64,000 bases of DNA. Origin: Ochotona curzoniae (Eukaryota > Chordata > Mammalia > Lagomorpha > Ochotonidae). The stretch lies in the NCBI RefSeq assembly GCF_017591425.1, contig NW_024466607.1, positions 9,990,501 to 10,054,500 on the forward strand, read 5' to 3'. The notes beneath the pieces were generated by a model. The model did not search any database and had not been told where the DNA came from. It was given only the letters and a program-made list of their open reading frames with translations. Below, piece by piece: positions 10,401 to 23,800 of the stretch (positions are counted from its first letter, which is position 1; every line of letters starts with the position of its first letter). Both the position numbers and the translations under genes were made by a program.

Positions 10401-13400
10401 GATATTGGTGGAGTCTTTTTTGCTGTAGGCTGGGGAACAGTGGCAAAAACAGGAGCCATTATTTTTGCTCAGAAACCATACTCTAGGAGCTGGAGTGGAA
10501 GTGAAAACTCAATATGCAGTAACACCTGGTGGCTGAGTGCTAGGAGAGGGCAAATCCCACCCTGGGAGGCAGAGTGGAGTGGCTGTTGCTCACTGCAGGG
10601 TAGGGAGTTAGGGAAGGTGGGTGGAGTTTGCCCATTGGACAGGAGCAAGGGTCTGTTAGCAGACTGGGTGGGTAAGTGTGGCATGCTTGACTCCAGGCTG
10701 TTGTTTGTGGTACAGACTGCTTCATGGCCCTGGTGGGAGTCCACAGCATCCCATCTAGGGAACCCACTGCTTCCCTCAGCACCCTAACTTGATACACTGC
10801 CAGGCTGTGTGCCTGACAAGAGGCAGGAAAGGGCACATGTGAATGGGGGCTGGGAGCAGCAAGAACTTGTTCTGCACCAGACACTGGGGACCTGCATGAG
10901 CTGCAGTTTCAGGATGGGTTCCTGTGGCTTAAACATACGAGAGACTCTGCTTTCTATCCATGGGCATCTGTGGACTTGGCCTGCCCAGCATGCACTTTGC
11001 CTTCTCAGGAAAGACTTCTTGGCTCTTTTTGGGACACATCACAGCTGGGAGGGCACTAGCTTATCACAGCAGGCTTCAGAGGGGAGACTGTGACCTAGGC
11101 CTGGCCAATTCTGCACAATGACCTACGGCCAGGTTGGTCACATCACCTTTACTCGTGTCTGGATAGAGTTGAGTGTCTCATTTAACTTGTGCTGGTTTTT
11201 AGAGCCAGCTTGATGGGATGTACTTTTGTCACTAAAATAAACCTGAACTGTGCTGACCTGCAATCAGCCCTAGAGGGGATCAGTGACTTACTCAAAATCT
11301 GTCTGCAAGCTGGCAGCAGATGCAGGGGCTGACCAGAAGTCTCCAGGCAACATGTGGCCTCCCGGGCCAGCCCTTGCTCTGATCTGGCTTCTGGGGAGGC
11401 TTAGGGTGCTGGGGGTCTAGGAACCCCCTGCATGGGGAGCTCTTCCACCTCTCAGGGGAGCTCCTGGCTCTGCAGTGGGCTCTGTGGGGGAATGGGTGGG
11501 GATGGAGGGAAGAGTCTTGCCATAGCCAAGCCCCAGCAGCCAAGGCTGGGCATTCCCAGTTCAGAACCCAGGCTTCTGCATGGGTGTCTGCACAGTTCAA
11601 GCCCCTAGTTCCAGGCACTTCCCTGGAGCCTCAGAGTGCCTGGGTCCCCTGGAGCCTCTGACAGGTGGGCTGGGAGAGGAACAGCATCTGCATTCTATAT
11701 TTCACTACTGTGTTTCCTTTAAACATGTTTTTGGTGGTTTTCCTGAATGTGTTTTGGTTGAAAAACACTGTAAGTTCTAACACTGAAAATGTTTGCAGTG
11801 CATGGAACCTGTGTCCACGGCCATTTCAGGGAGGAACATGGAGTCTCCAAGCAGAGTCAGAACGTTGCAGGCCTCCTTGAGGTGGCCCTGGCCCCAGGGT
11901 CTCCCCCACATTCAGCCTCACTGTGGGTAGTAGCCAGTGGTGGTGCCTTTTCTGGGCCTGCACTGTGGTCCCTGCCACCTCCTGGCTCTTCTGTCCCGTG
12001 GTGGCAGGGGAAGTCACTTCTGTCTTTACAGAAACGACAGATGAATCAGCGAAGAGACAGAGGCAGGTCCCTGGCTGGCTTCGTCACTCCTTTGTGCTTT
12101 GAATGAAATTCTGCCTCAGTACGTGCCTTTCAGAAAAGAAAAAGAAAAAGAAAAACAAAAACAATTAGCAATCCAGAGGCAGGCGTGGAGGCTGATCATT
12201 TCACAGGGTTGATTTCTGAGCTCATTCCCAAGCTGGTGGGGCTGGAAGGACTTTCTGTAAGTCATAAATAACGTGTGTGGTGCTGGTGGCTGCGACTCCT
12301 CGCTGGGGGCGGGAGCGACACGGAGACTTGGTGGCAGCTTGTCCAGGTGCCAGCGCGGGACTCCTCTGGCACTTACTGAGGGCTGACGTGGCCGGGGCAT
12401 GTGCAGGTCTTCACGGTCCACTGGGAAGCCAGAAGTGCTTCTGACCCAAAGCAATAGACTGCGTGGAGCACCCCGCCGCCCCATCCTGCTCTGAGTTCAT
12501 TGTTTGCCTGGCCCCACCCTGACTTTGATCGACAGTTGCTAATGAGTGCTCTCTCCTGAACATAGGAACCCAGAGCATACCCTCAGGACCCAGGTGCTAG
12601 TCTCCGCTATGACTTTGCTGTGTGCTGTTGGGCAAGATGCTAGGTCTCTCTGGGTTCTGTCTCCTCTGAAGTGCAGTGATTCTGTTGTCTGCGGAGGAGA
12701 CTGCCTTCTCCTGTGGAAGAGGGGTCAGTGGCACTGACCTTCATACTAGAGCTGTGTTCCCTTTCAGTTCTACAACACTTGCTGAGGTCAGTGCAGAGCC
12801 AAACTCTGCTGTCAGGTGCTCCTGTGCCTAGATTGGCAGAGGGGACACGCCCGGGCCCAGCAGAGATGCTGCGTGTTCACACAGCTTACCCTCGTCCCTC
12901 CCCAGGAGTGAAGCTCCAGGCAGGGATCGGGTGCCCGTGCGTTACAGGGGAGGAAGGGAGATGGAGAAGCACGGGGAAGTGGCAGAGAACCCCAGTACTG
13001 CCAGGAGAGGTCCAGCCATGCTCTGAAATACAGGGGCCTTGTAACTTTCACCCCTGGGCAGTGGGCAGGACAGAGGAAAGCTCCCCAGCCAAGTGTGCCG
13101 TGAGCTGAGTGGGACCCTTACAGTGACTAGGGATGGGTGCGCTGCCTGGCAAGGGGGTTCTGGGTGTGGCACCAACAGCCGGCACCTCTCCAGCCACTGT
13201 GTCCCCACCGGTGCCTTGGCTGTGTGTACAGGTGGATGCTCCCTGGGTGTCTGTCCCAATGCTATGTGTGGGGCTGAGTCTGGCTCTGGGCATGGACCCC
13301 TAACTGCAGAGAACAGGAGCCTGTCTCTAGTTCCCCATACCCCCTAATCCCCATGGTACATTCTCTTCATTTGTGGGTGCTGTTGGGCCCTTGGAATTTC

Positions 13401-16110
13401 AGACCCTTTTGGGCTTTTGTTTTTAGAAGGCCTCTTCACCGTGTACCTGTTGTGATGTCTCCGCCTATTGCTCTCTGTGCAAAGTGGAGGGAATACTATT
13501 TCCCTTCCTTTAAAAAGCTTCCACTGTGTCTGGGGGTGGAGCTGGAGCTGAGGGGTAACAGGGGAATGATACATGGATGGGGCAGACACACCCAGAGGCT
13601 CTGGGAGTCTACCTGCTACCATACCCCTCCCCTGAACCCCAGACTTTGGCTCCTATCAACCCCAGGCCTGCATCCTTGCAAATTTCCATAGCCCATTCCC
13701 CATGTGTCTAAAGGGGATCTTGGCTCTAGAGGGGTCTCAGCATGCAGTGCCTCTCGTCTGTCCATGGTGGTCCTAGTACTGCTGGGATTTCGGCTCTTCC
13801 TCTGACTCCAGGTGGCTGTTGAGCTGGCTGAGGTCAAATAGCTGAATTCGTGTCCTTCCGTGGTTAGCAGCAGGGAGCAGGACATAGAGCCCGGCCTGGG
13901 CAAAGCTAGAGAGGAGGCAGCCTGGGCAGCAGTGTGAGGGTGGTTCTCAAGGTGCCTGGTGAGCTGGCTCCAGGGCTCTGCCAGAAATGGAGGCAGCCGG
14001 GTCAGGAGCACATGTGTGGCTCCCCTCAAGGACCACTGACCACAGTGTAGGAGCCCAGGGCTAGTGAGTCATGGCTCCTAGAAGCAAAGAAAGAGGCAGT
14101 AGAGAGAGTGGAACTGAATGCCAGCTCCCTCTCTTCCTGAGCCCCCACTGAGCCAACTTGGAGCCACAGGGTACAGGAGACCCTGGGTACCCCAGAGTGG
14201 GTGCGGGAGGGAGCTGAAGAGCTAGAAGGTCTTGGCAGGCGCTTGATTTTTGTGATGTTGGTGTGAGAGGCAGTGGACTGACCATGTGTGCCCACAGCAC
14301 AAAGTCATGGCTAGGACAGGGGGCCAGATCCAAGCACCTTCCCTGGGGAGCCAGCTACATCCTGACTAGATTCCTGAACCCCACAATCATGGGCAGGAAA
14401 TGTCACTGAACACTGCCCTCTGGGTGTCCATATCTTACTTGCATGTGCTATGGACTCCTATAGGGCAGAGCCAGACCAAGGTTGCTGGGCAGGGTCCCAG
14501 TCAAGCACTGGTCCTTGGAGTCACTTTACTAATTCGAGCCCCCATCTCCTCTGCACACAGCGATGGGGTTGAACAGTGATGTGGGAGGGTCCCAGCCAGC
14601 CTGTCTCCTCCTCCTGATATTGGAGAAAACCATCTTGTCCTTCTTGAAGCTTCACAATGCTTGGTCAGTCTTTTAGGCTCAACGTGTGTGCCTGGGCGTG
14701 AAGTCCATGAACAGACAGCCGCACATATGTCCAAAGGGATGTTGCATAGGCAAGACATACAGGAGATCAGGAAGGAGCAGTTATGTGGTCCAGGGGTGAG
14801 ATAGTGGTGGCTTGACGGGGTTGCTCTGGAGATGGAGTGCCAGGTGAGTGCAGTGCCTGGGGCTCTTGCTCACTGGCAGCTGAGCAGGACAGGGTCCCAG
14901 GGGACAAGCTGTACAGGAAGAAGAGGGGGCCTGGAACTGGGCACCGTGTCACTCAGTGACTTCTCTCTACTTTGCTGCTTCCCTGCTCAGGAGCTCCTCT
15001 GCCCTTGGAGGGTCTGGCTGTCCCTGTGGCTGAGTGGCAGGTGCTGGAGAGGCACCGTCACACACCCACCAAGCCCTCCTGTTCATAGTCCATGAAGCTG
15101 CTTCCTTTGGCTGGCCCCATCCATGGCTCACGGCAGCACATACTTGCCTATTTGTTCTACACTACTCTTGTGCACCTTCTTCTTGTTCTTCCTGATTGGG
15201 ACTCTTGACCTTGCTAGATAGGTCTGAGATGCTGAGAGCCCCCACAGGACACCATGGTTTCCCCCAGTCTCTGCAGGTAGGTCATAGGGTAGGGGGCCTA
15301 GGATGAGCCCATGGGAGTGCTGTGGAATAATGTGCCCCAAACATATGGGAAGAAGAGCCTCACTGGCTATGTGTACAAGTGTGCTCCCCATCTCAGGAGG
15401 TATGCCAGCATGGGTGAAGCCCCTCCTTGATAGAGAAGATGTGGAGGAGCCTGCAGACTGTCTTAGAAGGAGATGGGTAGAAGGATAAGAAGAGTCCTAC
15501 AGGGGCCTCTAGCCAGATGCACTGGGTGCCAGGGGTGGCAGGTGGTGGGAGAGCTGGCTAGGGCAGGCCAGGCAGGGGAGGGTGGGGCTGGCAGCCCCAG
15601 AGGGTGAGGGCTGTCTTGCTGTGGCCGCCATAATTCAGCAGGATGGACAGTTTCCTTTCTCCTGCCTGATTTACTGCCTGCTTTGGAGGGTTAAGGCCCA
15701 TTCTTTGAACTTCAAAGGGGAGAGAGTGAGGCTGCAGCTGTGGTGACAGCCCACTGAGCCCAGGGTCTGTCTCCCATCGACCCAAGAAGCCATTGGCCTG
15801 GGCCTGCGGGCCACTCACCAAAACCTGCCAGGCTGCAGTTCTTTGCCCTGTGGCATGTTGTCCCTGCCTCTAGCCTGGAGATTCTGTTGTGAGACTGGGC
15901 TCCTTGGGGCTTTGTTTGGCATTGAGGACAGTGGCACCCAGGGGTCTTTTAGCTCTGTTTAGGACCAAGAGGAGACCTGTCACCTCTGAGAGTTCAGGAG
16001 TATTTCGTTCTTTAACCTGTCACTTCTTGTTATCATCTTCAGAGACAGACAACAAGGGATAGCGTTTTGATTCTTTTGTCTTTCCTGCTTTGTGGTTGGT
16101 AAACAGGCCC
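10401..16110. other. Unique noncoding DNA
   Basis: No exon or recent transposon recognised over 5.7 kb. There is an A-rich (gaaaa)n patch at 12135-12165 and a MIR remnant at 12605-12690. The segment 12120-12310 keeps several CpGs and a 'cataaataacg' AT patch, and could be conserved noncoding DNA. The many open frames show no family signature. Confidence 0.5.
12605..12690 (+). repeat. MIR remnant
   Basis: Order 'atgactttgctgtgtgctgt', 'tgggcaagatgctaggtctc', 'tctgaagtgcagtga' follows the MIR core. Confidence 0.55.
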
Positions 16111-16111
16111 A

Positions 16112-16378
16112 GGTCTTCCATCTGATGATTCACTCCCTGCGTGGCCACACTGCTGAAGCTAAGCTGATCCAAAGCCAGGAGCCAAGAGCTTCTTCTAGGT
16201 CTTCCATGCAGGTGCAGGGTCTCAAGGCTTTGGGTTATCCTTGACTGCTTTCCCAGGCCACAAGCAGGGAGCTGGATGGGAAGTGGGGCCGCCGGGACAC
16301 GAACTGGCATCCATATGGGATCCTGGTGCTCGCAAGGCAAGGACTTTAGCCACTAGGCTGCTGCACTGGGCCCAGGCC
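16112..16378 (-). mobile_element. C-type SINE, younger pika-like subfamily
   Basis: The complement of the SINE body runs from 'gtcttccatctgatgattca' to the head 'gactttagccactaggctgc' and 'tgcactgggccc'. The tail is missing, so the copy is truncated at its 3' end. Confidence 0.85.
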
Positions 16379-16396
16379 TCAATCATTATTGTATTA

Positions 16397-16683
16397 TTTT
16401 TTTTAAGATTTATTCAATTTTTATTTGTAAGACAGAATTACTAAAAGAAGGAGAGACACAGAGAGATGTTCCATCTAGTTCACTCCCTAAATAGCCACAA
16501 TAGCTGGAGCTGAGCCAGTCCTAAGCCAGTGGATGCAGGGCTCCAAGAACTAGGCCATCTTCCGTTGCTTTGCCAGGCCATAGGCAGGGAGCCTGTGGAG
16601 CAGCTGGTATGTGAGCCACATTGCCCATATGAGATGCTGGCACTGCAGATAGAGGCTTACTTTACTGTGCCACAGTGCCTGGA
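16397..16683 (-). mobile_element. C-type SINE, older subfamily
   Basis: Complement of tail ('taagatttattcaatttt'), body with 'ttccatctagttcactccct', and a degraded head ending 'ctgtgccacagtgcctgga'. Adjacent to the younger copy at 16112-16378 in the same orientation. Confidence 0.8.
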
Positions 16684-16684
16684 C

Positions 16685-19600
16685 TTCTATCTTTAAACCT
16701 GAAGCCTGAATGCTTCCTGCTGCTCTGGCCCAGTCTGGATGGGAAGCCAAGTTTGAACACCTGCTGGAGCGACAGGGTCAAATGCAAGTCTTCTTCCCCT
16801 CAACTCCTCCTTGGGCTATGGATAGACTTTCTTGCAGGCCTTGAGCTTTAGTTTCCACATTCATAGAACTCCAGGCAGAATTATTTAGTCTAGAAGTTTC
16901 CTTTTGCTTACTTTTGGCATAAGCACATCCAAGACCCTAATCTGCAAAAATGAACCTGTTTCACAGAGGGTGAGAGCCACTGCTTCTGACCCCGCCTGGT
17001 AAGTGTGTGGCCTGATCCCAGATTCTCTTTATGTGGCTGCCAGGGGGGCAAAGGGCCAGGCTGTGCTCAGGGAGCACTGAGCCCTAGACTCTAGCGGCAT
17101 GTCTCAGTGCTGCCACAAGGCATCATGGGCCCCTGCCCAGAGCAGATGCCTTGGGCAGAAACTGGGAACCTGCACCCCAAAGGTGGCCCCACAGGTCTCC
17201 TGAGGGAGAGTGGCTTGTTGCCCAGCAGGAGACCCTCCCTGGGAATGTGGGCTGTCTGCACGATGATTTGGGGGCTATAAATTTTCTGCGGCAGAGCAAT
17301 CCTGAGAGTCTTCATATCACAGAAGAGTTGGGACTTGTCTCGAGGCCTAACAGCTTCACCCAGGGACTTCACCAGCTCCAGCTCTTTGTTATTGTGAAGC
17401 ATGATTTTTTTCCCCCTTAAGGTGGAATCCTCAGATTTTCTGCTTTGCTGTAACTTGTTTTATTTCACCTGGAATACAAACAGAATCAGCCCTCTCCATG
17501 GACGGGTCAGCCTCAGGGGTTTCTTCCTTCCGGAGGTCAGAATGGTGAGCCCTTACTGTGCATTAGCCTTGTCCCTGACCTTGGTAGCCCTGTCCAGGGC
17601 CCGGTCTAGCTTCGCATAGCTGGCTCAGTCCTCACAGTGGTGACTCCCCTAGAATTCAGCCTTTTGACATGCAGCATGAAGAACAGGGACCCCAGCAAGC
17701 CCGTGTGGCTGTGCTGGGCGTTTTGGGAGCTGGGACTTAAATGTAGGCCTGTATGACTCTAGTTTTTCACTATGGGGGCAAGTCTGGTGAATCTCAGCTC
17801 AGGAACCTCAGTCCTGGCATGTCTCCAGGGCCGCAAGCCCTCTCCATTTGGGCTCAGGTGGAAACCTGGAGTGCCGAGCAGGCAGTCGGGACTGCATGTT
17901 TGACATAGTCGGTTCCGGCTTGATTTGAAGTCTCCTTAAGCACTGACCGGCGAGGCCCTGTTTCCATGCCGACTGTTGCTGTGCCACTCAGGCATTTTGC
18001 ATTGCTTGCCAAAGCTGCCCCTCAACGGATGCCAAAGGGAACACTTTTTGCTTAGAAGAGGTTCATTTGCATACCATCTGCATATCCTGCCATTTCCCTG
18101 GATTCTACCCAAACAGGCCAGATAACACAGAAAGGGTCTCATTTCTAGGGTCTCAACTTCCTGCTGTGTGTTGGAGGAGGATGGGTCTGAGGCTGCCTTG
18201 GACTATCCCTGGAATGGCCCGAAGGCCTGGACGCCAGGGCAAGGGCTGGCCAGGGCTGGCCAGGGAGGGCCCGTTCAGGTTCCCTCAGTATGTTGTCCAA
18301 GAAGAGCTGCCGAGATAGACTCCTGGTCTTGGCCAATTCACGACCTTTATTAGCTTCATGGGGACTTCCTGCATCTTATCTCATGATCTCTTTGGGGAAG
18401 TTCTGGTTGCTCTACTCTACAGGTGAACTCACCTGTGCCATGGCCAGGCAAGAGGTGTAACCGGAGATGGGCTCCTGGCAAGGCTTTTGCGAATGCCTGG
18501 GGCAAGTGAGGAGACTGTGTTCCTTTGGTTGGGCCTTGGCCACCGGAAGCTGACTCTGCTCTTTGTAGAGGCTGGAAGTCTGGGATCAAGGTGCTTTGTG
18601 GGCCATTTCCCTCGTGCTCTCCTGCATGTCTCCTCCCCACCATGCGTGTCTGTGTGCTAATTTCTTCTTTCTACAAGGACACCTATAGTATTTGGTCAGC
18701 AGCTCGCTTTAACTTAATCACATCCTTGAACGTCTTATCTCTCAACATTGGTGTATTCTGAGGTCAGGGTGGGAGGTGATGAGGACTTCAGTGTAGGAGC
18801 CTATTGTGGGAGGGGACCCAAGGCAACTTCTCCCAGCAGAAGTTGTCCTGGTAATGCTGGTGGCAACCCTGGGGAGGGAGTGGAGAATTGGGGAGAGCTG
18901 GAGTCTGGGATGTCTTGAATGCCAGGCTAAGAACCTAGTCCTCCTCCCCTGGTGATGCACACTTGCTGCAGCCCCTGTGGCACTAGGGGACAGCCAGTCT
19001 CTCTAGGAGCAGTGATGGGTCTCCAGGGAGAGGGGTCTTCTTGCTCAGGCCAGTTTTCTTGGGGCTTCCAGGCCTCTCAGACCTGCAAAAGATACCTGGC
19101 CTTCTAGCTTGAGTTCCACCCCTCTTCCCTGAGAAAAGCAGAGCTGGGCAAGGGATTAGTACCTGGCAGTTTACTGGGGCCTAAGGGTGATGAGGAGGAT
19201 GGGGCATATTTGGGTGAGCAGCACCCCTACCTTTGGGCAGTCCATGAGGGAGGAAACTCCACTGGGACCCTCTGAGGAAGGCATAGGGGCTCATCTGGTT
19301 CTGGGTGAAGTCCCTGAGAAACGACTCAGAGTTTCCTGCCTGTTTACAGTTTCCCACCTGCCTATGTGGCTTTGGGGCTCTGCCATGGCCCATATGTGTG
19401 TAGGCAACAGCCTACGAGAGATCACCGGGCCCCGCAGATCAGGTGCCCTGGCTCCCGTCTGTGCAGAGCTGGTTGTTATGGCCACTGCTGGAGTGGAAGT
19501 ATAACCAAGTCCTTGAGGTGGAGAAGAGACACATCCCTGATATCATAAAGCCAGTGGGACCTCAGCTTCTGAGAATCATCCTTCGTCCATGGCAGGCATG

Positions 19601-22600
19601 GATGGATACCTACTCGAATGTGTGTCAGGCTCTGCCATGCTGTGCTGGGCACTGGCTGTTAGTCAGATGTGGCTGTCACCCTGGAAGTTAAAGGAAGCAT
19701 GTGAGGGACATTGGAAGAGGCTGTCATCCACCACAGGCAGGTGCTGAGCAGGGACCTTCTGCTTCCTCCTAGGGGAGTGAGGCATCACAACATGACAAGA
19801 ACCCTTGAGGCCAGTTCTACCTGCACTGTTGTAGGCAGAGGATGTGGACTGAGGTGGGTTCCTCCCAGTCTGAACTTGGAAATCTTTTCTGGGTCCACTG
19901 ACATACACTTTTGAGGTGGACTCATAGTCCATGACTGAGTCCTGGCCACTGGACTTTGGGCAGCAGTGCCACCTGTCACTGCCAGGTCTGTCTTAGGGTC
20001 TGCGTTTTCTTTTTGGTTGGGTGGTGCCACAATGAAGTCGCTGATATACAGGATGGAAGAAAGATCAGTGATCATGAAGAGTGACCACAAGGAGCCCAGC
20101 AGTTTAGTTAATCCTTCTTGACCTTTGATTCGAGCAAGAAAGAGTCTTTTTGATGAACTGTTGGGACCTGGGATTATTTGTGCCATGGTTAGATTTCTCA
20201 TACAAGTAAGAACTCTGGGATTTGACATGCATGCTACTTTAAAAATCTTAGTAAGTGGCACCAGTATAGAATGACTGTGTGGAAATTTATGTTAGTCTTT
20301 GCAGTACAGCAGCCCGTGTTGTGAGTGGCACAGGCTTAGGAGAACAGCTACCTGTGATACCTTGGAAAGCAGAGTACATGGGCATGGAGTCTGTAGCCCC
20401 AGGGGAAATGGGTGCAAAGGTGTTAACAGCAGCTCAGTGTGTCTTGCCTGTCATTGGCTGCACTCGGCAAGATGCTACAAGAAGATGAGTTTTGGAGAGT
20501 GAGAGCTGGTTTGAGGCATCAACCAAAAAGAACAGAGTAAGCACCGGAAACAGTAGGGAGTAGATAGAGGAGAAGCTCTGGCTGCTCTGAAGGTGACATG
20601 CAAGAGGTGACAGTGCTACTCCATTGTTCCATCCCTAGATTGCTGTGATGAAGTGAAGGAGATGAGGCAGGGAGGCAGGAAAAGCACAGAGCTTGGCAGA
20701 GAGGCTCAGGAGAGCACCATGGGTACTCTTGGCCCTAGAGAGTGGGCTGGGAGCAAAGAGATGAGAAGCTTTTGGTTGGAGGGAATCAGTTTGCTAGAGG
20801 AACAATAACCCCAGCCTGGGCAGGGCTGAAGCCCAGAGGGTCCTGAGGACCCCAACTGCCCGTGAAGAAGAATTGGACCAGTTCCCATGGGGGCAGACAG
20901 CCCAAGTCCACACAAGAGCAGGTGGCAGAGGAAAGTCTACAAAGACCTGTCTAGGGGGCAGCCAGGGCACAGAGGGGCACAGAGGGGGTGGGGAGAGATT
21001 AGAGGCAGGGTCTTCTCTGCTGTTGAGGGCAGGGGCTAGAAGCTGCCCCTTGAGATGACCATCCAACCTTGAGCAAGTGTCAGGACTAGGTTGGTTGCCA
21101 GCTCTACCCTGGACCTGGGGGGAGGGTGCCACCTGCTGAGGCCTCAGTTGCCTCAGCTATAAGTTAGAGGTCCTAGGTGGGTGTTGGGCATGGGATGAAG
21201 TCTATGTGGGGATGACCATAGCCCTTGTTGAAGCACCAGGGCTCTGGTCCTGGCTCCAATTCTGGATTCTCAGTGCCTGCTGATGCTCGTGCAGGGAGAG
21301 TGGTGACTGATGGCTCACATGCTCGGACTCCTGCCACTTGCTTGAGTCCTGCAAGCTCTTGGCTTTGGACTGGCCCAGCCTTGACTATTGCAGGAATTTG
21401 GGCAGTAAACCAATCAGTAGATGAAAAATCTGTCTCTGTTCTCTGCCTTTCAAAGAAGTGGCAAAGGGGCAGGGGGAAAGGGCGAGGCTGCCTGGGGCAG
21501 AAGCCAAGGCAGGTGGATAGCTTGCCCTAAGAGGAGCATGCCTCTGGAGGGGTTCTGAGTTGATCAATGATTCTTTTCCTTCTGGCCTCTCTCACTTTTT
21601 CCTCCTTGCCTCTGTTCAGAGAACCCAATGCTAGCTTGTTTTGGCATTTCCCAATCCTGCATGTGTCAGGAGAGGCAAATCTCAAGAAAGGAAGTGAGAA
21701 CAGAAGGACATGGAGGAGCCAGGGCAGATGCCGCACTTCAGGGACCTGGGGGTCCCGGAGGATCCCCTACACCGAGAGTGCGACTGAATAGGTCACATCT
21801 CAGAGACACCCAGGGGTTGGGGGTGGGTACCCAAAAGGACAGAGATGAGATATTTGTGAGAAAAAATGAAACAATCTGTGAAAGTGTTTTCTGTATGTGT
21901 GAGGTTACAGGCGGAGTGTGGGACAGTCTGTGCCCAGAGTTATCGTCAGCTGCTGCGGCTGCACAGCCGTGAAGGCACCATGAGCAGTGTTTGAAGTGTG
22001 TAAGCAGACATGTGCTCCTGTTTGCCTTTGTGCATATTTGCAGGTTTACATGCTTTTTAAATAGGTCTGTGCGTGTGCCCATGTGTTTGTGTGTGTGTGT
22101 GTCTATGCATATGCATGCTTGCCTGCACCCAGCCTGGCTAGGTGCAGCCCCTACTACTCTGCTCCAAGCTCCAGAACTTTTTTTGTTTGTTTATTTCCCA
22201 CCTTTTCATATTCAAATGTCAGTCCAATTCAAGCCTCTCCGGGGTTTTAGGATTGATTGTGTATTATGGGAGCAAGGGCTGTGGATGTGCTCAGACTCCC
22301 TTGTCATGGTAATTTCTGCAGAGCCAGAGGAATTGGGCCTCCATCTGCTCTGTGGAGGGGCAGGAAGGACTTGACTCTGTTCTGCCTGTTGCCAGTCACT
22401 TAATCCCAAAGTATGGACTGTTGCAAATAACAATGACCGGGGATGAGGGGTGTGTGTGTGGGGGGTTGCTCTTTGCCTAGCACATGCTAAGCCCTTTGCA
22501 TGTTCTTAGTTACATTTTATAGATTAGGAAACTAAGGCAGAAGCAGAGGTACAGTGTCAAGCAGTTACAAAATGAAAAAATTTGCACTCTGGCATAGGAC

Positions 22601-23114
22601 CCTCTGGAAGTCATGCCCTATCCCTTTGCTGCTTCCAGGTGGCCCTGCTGGTGGTGGGTGAGACCAGTTCCACCTCTTTGTGTAGCTGGGGCCTCCCAAC
22701 CCTCCTATCAACCCTGCTTCCCACTAGTCTTTCTCTGCTGAGCCATTCACATCACTGTCTGGTCCTCAACTCAGCTCCTGTGTCCAGGATCAGCCCTGGT
22801 TTTTGGCCTGACCCCTTGTCTCCTGGAATGACAACTCCCCTTCCTGTCTCCTGGTGCTCCAGGTCTTTCCACTGTGCTCAAGGCTAAGTTCAGCTTCCTT
22901 TTGGCATTTAAAGTTGGTCAGCTTATGGTGGGGCTGGCCTGGAGAAGACAGAGGGCAGAACTGGGACCAGCTCCGCATGGGCAGAGTTGTGTGAGGCAGG
23001 CTGGTCTTGAACCTGATCAGTGCATCCACAGTGGGGACAGCTGTCCCGCTGGGCCTCAGCTGGGGTTGGGTTTAGACTTGCCATGCCTGGGCCCCTCTGA
23101 CTTTCTGTTGGTGA
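16685..23114. other. Unique noncoding DNA
   Basis: No coding exon recognised in 6.4 kb. Visible items are a consensus octamer (ATTTGCAT, 18065-18072), a short duplicated 'gggctggccagggctggcca' at about 18245, a TG tract at 22087-22103 and a MIR remnant at 22470-22570. Confidence 0.5.
22470..22570 (+). repeat. MIR/L2-type remnant
   Basis: Contains 'tgctaagccctttgcatgtt', 'tacattttatagattaggaa', 'actaaggcagaagcagaggt'. This is the canonical 'attttacagatgaggaaactgaggc' module. Confidence 0.65.
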
Positions 23115-23272
23115 AGTGGCCCAAAGACTTGGACCATCTTCCGTGTTGCTTTCCCACATGCATCCGCAAGGGGCTGGATCAGAAGTGAAATAGCTAGGAC
23201 TCAAACCAGCACTCCCATATGGGATCCTGCCATCATATAACTCATTGTGCCACAGTGCTGACTCCATGATTG
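23115..23272 (-). mobile_element. C-type SINE fragment, older subfamily
   Basis: Only the 5' half of the element remains: 'ttgctttcccacatgcatcc', 'ggactcaaaccagcactccc', 'atatgggatcctgccatcat', ending 'tgtgccacagtgctgactcc'. Confidence 0.8.
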
Positions 23273-23578
23273 TCATTTTTTTTCATCCAACAAACCAGGA
23301 ACTTCTTTGGGGTAGGGCCATGTATGGTTTGGTCTTGTCTCTCTAGACCTGTTCCCACCCTGTGTGAAAATCAACTGTGAATGAGCAAAGGTGACAGCAA
23401 TTTGTTTGAAAAAAAAAATCAGCTCCCACAGGTTCCTCCCCCACTGGTGCCCATGCCTTAGAGCAGTGGGACCTGGGTTATTCCTACCACATGCTTTTTT
23501 TAGGCCAGTAGAATGTGCCGGAGGTGACAGGTATGGGTGGGGCTGTTCCCATTAAGAGTTGTGGTTGGGGGGCCTCAT

Positions 23579-23592
23579 CCAGTAGGGGGCGT
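23579..23592 (+). promoter_or_regulatory. Candidate CTCF site, forward
   Basis: ccagtagggggcgt matches 13 of 14 positions of CCASYAGRKGGCRS. It is in unique sequence. Motif match only. Confidence 0.5.
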
Positions 23593-23639
23593 ACTGGTGA
23601 TGATGGTGAGAGTGATGATGTGGAGGATGCTTCATGGAG

Positions 23640-23800
23640 ATCATGATAACAGCAAGGTGTATTCTGGTCACATCCCATCATGCTTCTAAACCCTTCGCAG
23701 GTATTGGCTTCTGTCATTCTCATAGCATCCCTGGGAGTACAAACTTATTATCTTCATCCCTATTTTACAGGTAAGAAAACTGAGTCCCAAAGAGAGTAGA
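23640..23800 (+). repeat. MIR/L2-type remnant
   Basis: Contains 'catagcatccctgggagtac', 'cctattttacaggtaagaaa' and 'actgagtcccaaagagag', the classic 'cattttacagatgaggaaactgag' module. Confidence 0.65.

Noticed and set aside
9974..10402. Pro/Ser/Phe-repeat open frame
   Set aside because: Translation of the TTCC/CCAT microsatellite.
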